From NCBI GenBank assembly GCA_027294815.1, contig JAPULP010000233.1, forward strand, positions 1-5,326: a stretch of DNA of 5,326 nucleotides, in the 5' to 3' direction. Positions 1-4,139 of this stretch are shown piece by piece; position 1 is the first letter of the stretch, and each line of letters opens with the position of its first letter. The notes beneath the pieces are model-generated. The model was not told where the DNA came from. It saw only the letters and a program-made list of their open reading frames with translations, and did no database searches. The position numbers and the translations under genes were made by a program. Origin of the DNA: Gemmatimonadota bacterium. GTDB taxonomy: Bacteria; Gemmatimonadota; Gemmatimonadetes; Gemmatimonadales; GWC2-71-9.

Positions 1-863
1 GTGAGCGTCGTATCGTTGCGCCAGAAGACGTCGTCGAAAGCGACGGGTAACTCCACGTCCGGACCCATCGGCGCAAAGAACAGGATCGTCCCGCCGCGAT
101 CGACTGATGCAAACGCCTGATCGATCGCTGGCCGAGCACCGGTGGTTGCAATCACAAAATCCACGCCGCGGCCAACCGAGTCGCGGACGAGTTCGGGAAC
201 GTTGTCACGCGCGTCGAACACCGCGTCGGCCCCCAGCTTTTCCGCAACCGCACGCCGCGCGGGCTCGGGATCGGTCATGAACACCTTCGCGGCGCCACGA
301 GCACGTGCCGCAAAGAGGTGCAGGCACCCCGATACGCCGGAGCCGAGGATCAGCACGTTGCTTCCCTCGCCCAGGTTGATCTTTCGCTGACCGCGCAACG
401 CGCACCCGAATGGCTCGACACAACTGGCGGCGTTGTCGGACACGTTGTCGGGAACGCTCAACGTTCCCCGATCGACATTGACCGCGGGCACGCGAATGAA
501 ATCGGCGAAGCCGCCGGGATCCCAATTCGTCGTGCGGATCAGCTCGCACATGGTCTCGCGGCCGCTCTTGCAGTAGTCACACTCGAAACAGGGGACGTGG
601 TGTGTCGAAACGATCCGGTCGCCTTCGGCGAAACCGGACACGCCTTTGCCAGTTTGAACAACCCTGCCGGCCACCTCGTGGCCGAGCACGAGTGGGGCTC
701 GTGGCAGGCGATACCACTCGAGGAGGTCGCTGCCGCAAATGCCGCTGGCGTGCACCTGCAACAAGAGTTCGCCCTCCCCTATAGAAGGAAGAGGGCGAGT
801 CTCGAGTCTCAGGTCGCGGTTGTTGTACCACAGCGCAACACGGTTGTCAGCGGGCAACGCCAT
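1..863 (-). CDS. Zinc-dependent MDR alcohol/polyol dehydrogenase (partial, C-terminus outside window)
   Basis: The reading frame is open from an ATG at 863 to the window edge (287 full codons); it lacks roughly the last 60 residues of a typical 340-350-residue family member. Seen: the GroES-like catalytic domain with ICGSD (Cys43) and GHE (His62, Glu63) as likely catalytic zinc ligands, with Glu150 in CVEP as a probable fourth. The structural-zinc loop has Cys92, Cys95, Cys98 and Cys106. The Rossmann motif GSGVSG lies at 174-179, and Asp198 at the end of the second strand favours NAD over NADP. From the family, it should oxidise a secondary alcohol, sugar alcohol or threonine-like substrate in the cytoplasm; the exact substrate cannot be read. 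It starts five bases after the LsrF-like gene stops, so the two are almost certainly co-transcribed. No clear ribosome binding site precedes it, suggesting translational coupling. The family call is firm; the substrate is unknown. Confidence 0.93.
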   Translation of the reverse strand, partial: MALPADNRVALWYNNRDLRLETRPLPSIGEGELLLQVHASGICGSDLLEWYRLPRAPLVLGHEVAGRVVQTGKGVSGFAEGDRIVSTHHVPCFECDYCKSGRETMCELIRTTNWDPGGFADFIRVPAVNVDRGTLSVPDNVSDNAASCVEPFGCALRGQRKINLGEGSNVLILGSGVSGCLHLFAARARGAAKVFMTDPEPARRAVAEKLGADAVFDARDNVPELVRDSVGRGVDFVIATTGARPAIDQAFASVDRGGTILFFAPMGPDVELPVAFDDVFWRNDTTL

Positions 864-868
864 GTGTC

Positions 869-1678
869 TTAGGCAGGTTGTGTTTCGCCGGCGTGCTTCA
901 ACTCCTGGAGCATGTCGTTGGCTTCTGTTGGGCTCGCACCGTCGTGGACGATTGCGCGGACCGAGCGAATCATCGGAACCGGATAATCCGACTGCCACAC
1001 GTTACGTCCCATGTCCACACCCACGGCACCCTGCTGAATCGCCATGTGCACGAGGTTCAGCGCGTCGAGATCGGTTTCGAGCTTGGGACCGCCGGCAATC
1101 ACGGTGGGTATCGGGCACGACGCGGTGACCTTCTCGAATTCGTCGCAGTAGTACGTCTTCACGAAGTGCGCACCCAACTCCGCGACGATGCGGCAGCAAA
1201 GACCCAGGTAGCGCGCGTCGCGCTTCTCGAGCTCCTTGCCGACGGCGGTAACGCCGAGTACCGGCATCCCCACTTCGATACTCTCGTCGACGAGCTTCGC
1301 GAGGTTGGCCAGCGTTTGATGTTCGTATGCACTCCCAACGAACACCGAGATGGCCACGGCGGCGGCATTGACACGCACCGCGTCGGCAACGGAAGTCGTG
1401 AGCGTCTCGTTGGCGAGGTTCTCGCCGACGACGCTCGAGCCGCCCGAAACGCGCAGCACGATCGGAAGATCCTCGGCCGGCGAAATGCAGTTGCGCAATA
1501 CACCGCGCGTGATCATCAGCGCGTCGGCATACGGAATCAGCGGGTCCACCGTCTCGCCCGGCTTTTCCAGCTTGCTGATCGGCCCGAGAAAATAGCCGTG
1601 ATCCACCGCGAGCATGACCGTGCGGTTGTCCGCCGGCTTGATGATGCGGTTTAGTCTATTCTGCAAACCCCAGTCCAT
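869..1678 (-). CDS. lsrF: LsrF-like class I aldolase/thiolase (DeoC/FbaB-type TIM barrel)
   Basis: A 269-residue protein that resembles remembered E. coli LsrF (3-hydroxy-5-phosphonooxypentane-2,4-dione thiolase, the last step of autoinducer-2 phosphate breakdown) along nearly its whole length. Shared stretches include DWGxQxRLxRI at the N-terminus, VMLAxDHGYF (22-30), GVGK/AVGKE near 145-149, VKTYY (173-177), VIAGGxKL (193-200) and GVDMGRN (220-226). Lys174 in VKTYY matches the Schiff-base lysine; IAGG and the GVDMGRN loop are the usual phosphate-binding parts of this barrel. It lacks the roughly 30-residue N-terminal extension of E. coli LsrF. An in-frame TGA lies 18 bases upstream of the ATG, and GGAG sits six bases before it, so the start is secure. 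It leads an operon with the zinc dehydrogenase. Related possibilities are archaeal-type fructose-bisphosphate aldolase or ADH synthase, but similarity to LsrF looks higher. No lsr transporter, kinase or lsrG is visible, so the AI-2 role is unproven. Confidence 0.88.
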   Translation of the reverse strand: MDWGLQNRLNRIIKPADNRTVMLAVDHGYFLGPISKLEKPGETVDPLIPYADALMITRGVLRNCISPAEDLPIVLRVSGGSSVVGENLANETLTTSVADAVRVNAAAVAISVFVGSAYEHQTLANLAKLVDESIEVGMPVLGVTAVGKELEKRDARYLGLCCRIVAELGAHFVKTYYCDEFEKVTASCPIPTVIAGGPKLETDLDALNLVHMAIQQGAVGVDMGRNVWQSDYPVPMIRSVRAIVHDGASPTEANDMLQELKHAGETQPA

Positions 1679-1684
1679 TGGTCG

Positions 1685-1688
1685 CTCC
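1685..1688 (-). promoter_or_regulatory. Ribosome binding site of the lsrF-like gene
   Basis: On the minus strand GGAG (within ACGGAG) lies six bases before the ATG at 1678. Together with the in-frame stop further upstream it fixes the start of the aldolase. Confidence 0.75.
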
Positions 1689-1746
1689 GTATCGAGTCAA
1701 GGTGCGAAATGTAGCGCGTGGAAAGGGGCTGCGTCGAGGCGAATAA

Positions 1747-1772
1747 GGGTGAGCAGGGAGCAGGGAGCAGGG
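1747..1772 (+). other. Possible G-quadruplex motif
   Basis: On the plus strand four GGG runs start at 1747, 1756, 1763 and 1770, with loops of 6, 4 and 4 bases. This fits the usual G3-N(1-7) pattern. It lies between the tetR stop and the lsrF-like operon, on the template strand for both minus-strand genes. Three of the G-runs come from the overlapping 7-bp tandem repeat. Folding is inference only. Confidence 0.4.
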
Positions 1773-1778
1773 ACCAGG
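1751..1778. repeat. 7-bp tandem repeat, four copies
   Basis: Three perfect copies of GAGCAGG (1751-1757, 1758-1764, 1765-1771) are followed by a fourth with one change, GACCAGG (1772-1778). The array begins 12 bases beyond the tetR stop codon and about 70 bases upstream of the lsrF-like start, in the only non-coding gap on that side. Such short arrays change copy number by slippage, so it may be a variable-number locus. No gene lies in 1679-1789, and I see no convincing promoter or terminator there. Confidence 0.85.
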
Positions 1779-1789
1779 CCACCCATCTT

Positions 1790-2383
1790 CTAGACCCTAC
1801 CGGCGCGATAGGGACTGAGCAGGGTCTCGAGTGCATCTCGGATTGTCTCTCGCGCCGTGCCCTCACGGTGAATGGCCCAGTTGATGAGCGCACCCCCGGC
1901 GATGGCGTCCACCGCAACGGAAAGCCGGTCGGTATCGCACTCCACTAGTTCGTCCGCCATGATCGCCTCGTCCAGCAGCTCAACGATCCCGGTTCGATTC
2001 GCGACCGCGTTTGCGAGGGCGAGTTCGTGAAACTCCGGATCCGTCAAATCGATCTGTAGGAACGCCAGATGGTTGGATAGCTCCTCGGGGGTCGGAGCCA
2101 TGTTGGCCATGTCCTCCATCCCACGGGTGAGCGCTTCGAGCGGCGAGCTGGTCTTGCGGCGCGCGGCCGCGAAACAGGACTCGGATGGCTCGACTCCGCG
2201 GCCCGCCACGGCAAGCATGAGGTCGCGCTTGGAGCCAAACCGCTGTACCAGCGTCGCCGCCGAAATGCCCGCCTCGCGACCCACCTCGGCAAGTGTGAAG
2301 CCGGTCGGGCCCAATCGCGCGATAACGCGGGTAGCGGCTTCGATGATCTCGGCGTCGGACGCCAATCGGGGTCTGGGTGACAT
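1790..2383 (-). CDS. TetR/AcrR-family transcriptional repressor
   Basis: A 197-residue protein of normal TetR length. The N-terminal third is the typical DNA-binding domain: helix 1 AAEIIEAATRVIARLG-like (about 10-26), then the helix-turn-helix at about 29-50 (FTLAEVGREAGISAATL followed by VQRFGSKRDLM). The rest (about 60-197) is the helical ligand-binding and dimer domain, which does not reveal a ligand. The frame is open much further upstream, but the ATG at 2383 is chosen because the typical short TetR N-terminus begins here and upstream sequence reads antisense through the SDR gene. No Shine-Dalgarno precedes this ATG (CAACCCC lies directly before it), and the best promoter predicts transcription starting at or next to the ATG. 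It is divergent from the SDR gene across a 58-bp gap holding a palindromic operator, so it most likely represses both itself and the SDR, released by a substrate or toxic compound the SDR handles. Confidence 0.92.
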   Translation of the reverse strand: MSPRPRLASDAEIIEAATRVIARLGPTGFTLAEVGREAGISAATLVQRFGSKRDLMLAVAGRGVEPSESCFAAARRKTSSPLEALTRGMEDMANMAPTPEELSNHLAFLQIDLTDPEFHELALANAVANRTGIVELLDEAIMADELVECDTDRLSVAVDAIAGGALINWAIHREGTARETIRDALETLLSPYRAGRV

Positions 2384-2387
2384 GGGG

Positions 2388-2416
2388 TTGAATATAAACG
2401 AACATTCATTTATAAT
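2388..2416 (+). promoter_or_regulatory. Sigma-70-type promoter of the SDR gene
   Basis: TTGAAT (2388-2393, four of six consensus bases), a 17-base spacer, and a perfect TATAAT (2411-2416). Transcription would start near 2423, giving a short leader of about 19 bases that contains the GGAGG ribosome binding site. The palindromic operator occupies the spacer, so repressor binding would block RNA polymerase. Confidence 0.75.
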
Positions 2417-2419
2417 CAA
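2391..2419 (-). promoter_or_regulatory. Sigma-70-type promoter of tetR
   Basis: Read on the minus strand: TTGATT (2419-2414), a 17-base spacer, TATATT (2396-2391, five of six consensus bases). Its -10 overlaps the -35 of the SDR promoter and its -35 overlaps the SDR -10. The expected start site is at about 2384, next to the A of the tetR ATG at 2383, which predicts a leaderless or nearly leaderless message. Confidence 0.6.
2393..2414. promoter_or_regulatory. TetR-type palindromic operator
   Basis: A 22-bp inverted repeat with no spacer: left half TATAAACGAAC, right half ATTCATTTATA. Nine of eleven base pairs match; mismatches are 2399/2408 and the central 2403/2404. The core GAA-CA-TTC and the length suit a TetR dimer. 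It lies in the shared spacer of both divergent promoters, a classic arrangement for joint repression and autoregulation. That this TetR binds it is inferred from position. Confidence 0.8.
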
Positions 2420-2431
2420 CGGCCACTCGAT

Positions 2432-2436
2432 GGAGG
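2432..2436 (+). promoter_or_regulatory. Ribosome binding site of the SDR gene
   Basis: GGAGG ends five bases before the ATG at 2442. It excludes the in-frame ATG at 2430, which overlaps it, and therefore decides the start of the SDR. Confidence 0.85.
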
Positions 2437-2441
2437 ACCCC

Positions 2442-3398
2442 ATGGCAACGAGACCTTTAGAAGGAAAGATCGCGGTGGTGGCCGGCGCCACCCGCGGCGC
2501 CGGTCGTGGCATCGCCTGCGAGTTGGGCGAGGCCGGGGCAACCGTGTACTGCACAGGGCGGAGCGTGCGCGGCCGGCCGGCCTCCGGCAAGAACCGTCCG
2601 GAGACCATCGAGGAGACCGCCGAAATGGTCACGACGCGCGGTGGCGTCGGCATCCACATGCAAGTCGATCATACCGTACCCGATCAGGTCGAAGCGCTGT
2701 TCGAGCGCATCAAGTCGGAGCAACCCGGCATCGACATCCTGATCAACGACGTATGGGGTGGCGACGCACTCACCGAGTGGGGCAAGACATTTTGGAAACA
2801 CTCACTCGATAAGGGACTGCTCATGATCGAGCGTGCGGTGCACTCGCACATCATCACCAGTCACTTCGGTGTCCCATTGATGCTCGACCGCCCGAGTGGC
2901 CTGATCGTGGAGATCACCGACGGCAATTTCTACGGGTACCGGGGGAATTTCTTCTACGACTTCGTGAAGACGTCCGTCATCCGGCTCGCGTTTTCGATGG
3001 CTCGCGAACTGCGCAAGACGAATGTCAGCGCGGTCGCAGTGACGCCAGGGTTTCTTCGTTCGGAGATGATGTTGGACCATTTCGGCGTTACGGAGGCGAA
3101 CTGGCAGGACGGTGCGAAGAAAGATGCGAACTTCATGATGTCTGAAACGCCGTTCTTTGTCGGCCGCGCCGTCGCGGCGTTGGCGGCCGACCCAGGCGTG
3201 TCGGAGAAAACCGGTCGCGTATACAGTTCCTGGGATTTGTCCGACGAATACGGTTTCACGGATGTCGACGGCCGGCAACCTCACTGGGGGAGACACTTCG
3301 AGAAAACATATGGGCGCAGGATCAAGAACTGCGATGACTCTTTTTACGAGTATTGGTTCGACGATCCGATGGAGTCGGTGTTGGGGGATTGGCCGTAA
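2442..3398 (+). CDS. SDR-family oxidoreductase, DHRS1-like
   Basis: A 318-residue short-chain dehydrogenase/reductase. Seen: the cofactor loop AGATRGAGRG (14-23), a variant of TGxxxGxG; CTGRS (37-41), whose Arg40, with Arg18, favours NADP(H); INDVWGG (101-107) in place of NNAG; and YDFVK (172-176), the catalytic Tyr172-xxx-Lys176. The usual Ser, 13 residues before the Tyr, is Thr159 (ITDGN). A hand alignment to remembered human DHRS1 puts Glu130 where the catalytic Asn normally is. A C-terminal extension of about 55 residues rich in Trp, Tyr and Phe (YSSWDLSDEYGF onward) gives a length near that of DHRS1 (about 313) rather than the usual 250, and probably shapes the substrate pocket. The substrate is unknown. 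The gene diverges from tetR and should be induced when the repressor is released. The frame is open back through tetR, but the ATG at 2442 has a good GGAGG and the normal SDR N-terminus. Confidence 0.93.
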   Translation: MATRPLEGKIAVVAGATRGAGRGIACELGEAGATVYCTGRSVRGRPASGKNRPETIEETAEMVTTRGGVGIHMQVDHTVPDQVEALFERIKSEQPGIDILINDVWGGDALTEWGKTFWKHSLDKGLLMIERAVHSHIITSHFGVPLMLDRPSGLIVEITDGNFYGYRGNFFYDFVKTSVIRLAFSMARELRKTNVSAVAVTPGFLRSEMMLDHFGVTEANWQDGAKKDANFMMSETPFFVGRAVAALAADPGVSEKTGRVYSSWDLSDEYGFTDVDGRQPHWGRHFEKTYGRRIKNCDDSFYEYWFDDPMESVLGDWP

Positions 3399-3415
3399 TG
3401 ACCAGGCCTGCCTCC

Positions 3416-3431
3416 GGGGTCTTCCGACCCC
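3416..3431 (+). terminator. GC-rich hairpin after the SDR gene
   Basis: A perfect 6-bp stem, GGGGTC and GACCCC, encloses a TTCC loop, starting 17 bases after the SDR stop. There is no run of T after it (AATGCCTTT follows), so it is a weak intrinsic terminator at best. It may instead protect the SDR mRNA 3' end or reduce read-through into the lipoprotein gene. Confidence 0.4.
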
Positions 3432-3465
3432 AATGCCTTTCGGTTCGATTACCAAGGCTATGACA

Positions 3466-3957
3466 ATGATGCGGGTTTATCCGGTTTCTCTCGTGTGCCT
3501 AGGTGTGGCGATCGCGTGCCAGCCCTCTTCTTCCCAACTCACCGAGTCGCACCGCAGCGCGATCGAAGACAGCGTGCGGCAGTTTCTGACCGAGTTCGCC
3601 GACCAGACCAGCACCGGGGATCTCACCGCTCTCATCCCGTACTATGCGAACGAGTCTGGGTTTCACTGGATGGAGAACGGAGCCTTATCGTACCCTTCAT
3701 ACGATTCAGTCACAGCCACATTGAGGCGGATCGCTCCGACAATCGCAGAGAGCCGCTTCGAGTTCGAAGAACTGAGGGTTGTTGCATTGGCTCCGGGTAC
3801 GGCATCACTCAGCATGTTATTTCGGCAATTCTTCACCGACACGTCCGGCTTCGCGTTTGATTTCGGTGGTGCGATGACGCTCATTGCGGTTCACCGAGAC
3901 GACGGCTGGAAGTTCATCAGCGGGCACGTATCTGAGCCGGTGCAATCCGGCCGATAA
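3466..3957 (+). CDS. Predicted lipoprotein with NTF2/SnoaL-like (DUF4440-type) domain
   Basis: A 163-residue protein from the ATG at 3466. The N-terminus is a signal peptide: Met-Met-Arg, a hydrophobic stretch (about 4-16), then VAIAC with Cys18 as the likely lipidated residue; Ala at the -3 position is a loose lipobox. A Ser/Gln-rich linker follows. The mature part has the pattern of NTF2-like proteins: a helix (about 27-46), DLTALIPYYANESGFHWMENG (52-72), a second helix (about 79-93) and a run of beta strands ending in GWKFISGHVSEP (147-158), the usual closing strand of SnoaL_3/DUF4440 proteins. These form a cone-shaped pocket that may bind or act on a small molecule; no catalytic residues can be assigned. 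ATGs at 3460, 3466 and 3469 are all in frame; 3466 is preferred because AAGG (3454-3457) then lies eight bases upstream. It is 67 bases after the SDR, possibly co-transcribed despite the hairpin. The family call is by fold pattern, not by close recognition. Confidence 0.82.
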   Translation: MMRVYPVSLVCLGVAIACQPSSSQLTESHRSAIEDSVRQFLTEFADQTSTGDLTALIPYYANESGFHWMENGALSYPSYDSVTATLRRIAPTIAESRFEFEELRVVALAPGTASLSMLFRQFFTDTSGFAFDFGGAMTLIAVHRDDGWKFISGHVSEPVQSGR

Positions 3958-3975
3958 CAAGCGCCCAGCTCGCAC

Positions 3976-3994
3976 GATAGTGGAACAGGCTATC
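3976..3994. repeat. Small inverted repeat after the lipoprotein gene
   Basis: GATAG (3976-3980) and CTATC (3990-3994) flank nine bases, 18 bases after the lipoprotein stop. It could be a weak 3' hairpin; there is no T-run. It is short enough to arise by chance. Confidence 0.25.
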
Positions 3995-4000
3995 CCACAC

Positions 4001-4030
4001 CCGGACAAACCCGCGACATCACTCGTCCGG
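4001..4030. promoter_or_regulatory. Inverted repeat, possible activator site upstream of the sigma-54 promoter
   Basis: CCGGAC (4001-4006) and GTCCGG (4025-4030) are perfect inverted arms separated by 18 bases, centred about 70 bases before the -24 element. NtrC-type activators bind dyad sites at roughly this distance or further upstream, so it is a candidate site for the downstream regulator. Six-base arms with a long gap are weak evidence. Confidence 0.3.
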
Positions 4031-4080
4031 CACACCCCCCTAACCAATTGATAACACGCAACTTAGAATACCCATGCACC

Positions 4081-4096
4081 GGGCACGCGTGTTGCA
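4081..4096 (+). promoter_or_regulatory. Sigma-54 (-24/-12) promoter of the response regulator gene
   Basis: GGGCACG (4081-4087), four bases, then TTGCA (4092-4096), against the consensus TGGCACG-N4-TTGCW; only the first base differs. The invariant GG (4082-4083) and GC (4094-4095) have the required ten bases between them. Transcription should start near 4107, about 33 bases before the ATG at 4140. It lies in non-coding sequence in the correct orientation and next to a gene that encodes a sigma-54 activator. Confidence 0.72.
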
Positions 4097-4139
4097 ACGC
4101 TAACGACTAATTTTCACGTATCACCGCCAATCGATATAG

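Noticed and set aside
318..872. 184-residue open frame on the plus strand opposite the dehydrogenase
   Set aside because: It lies wholly antisense to the zinc dehydrogenase, whose metal-ligand and Rossmann motifs leave no doubt about the coding strand.
878..1654. 258-residue open frame on the plus strand opposite the lsrF-like gene
   Set aside because: It is the antisense shadow of a strongly conserved aldolase; the translation is rich in His and Arg, matches no family I know, and has no ribosome binding site.
1708..1737. Possible minus-strand promoter for the lsrF operon (TCGACG, 18 bases, TACATT)
   Set aside because: Both boxes are poor and the spacing is not ideal; it is compatible with chance, so no promoter is claimed.
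2073..2441. N-terminal extension of the SDR frame through tetR
   Set aside because: It reads antisense through tetR; GGAGG before 2442 and the SDR N-terminus fix the start.
2384..2659. 92-residue N-terminal extension of the TetR frame
   Set aside because: This part would read antisense through the SDR gene and the promoter region; the normal TetR N-terminus starts at 2383.
2802..3455. 217-residue open frame on the minus strand opposite the SDR gene
   Set aside because: A shadow of the SDR gene in G+C-rich DNA; no recognisable domain.
3398..3463. 21-codon frame overlapping the SDR stop (TAATG)
   Set aside because: It spans the hairpin, has no own ribosome binding site apart from possible coupling, and encodes nothing recognisable.
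4084..4091. 8-bp perfect palindrome CACGCGTG inside the sigma-54 promoter
   Set aside because: It is explained by the GCACG of the -24 element next to a GC-rich spacer; nothing extends the symmetry.
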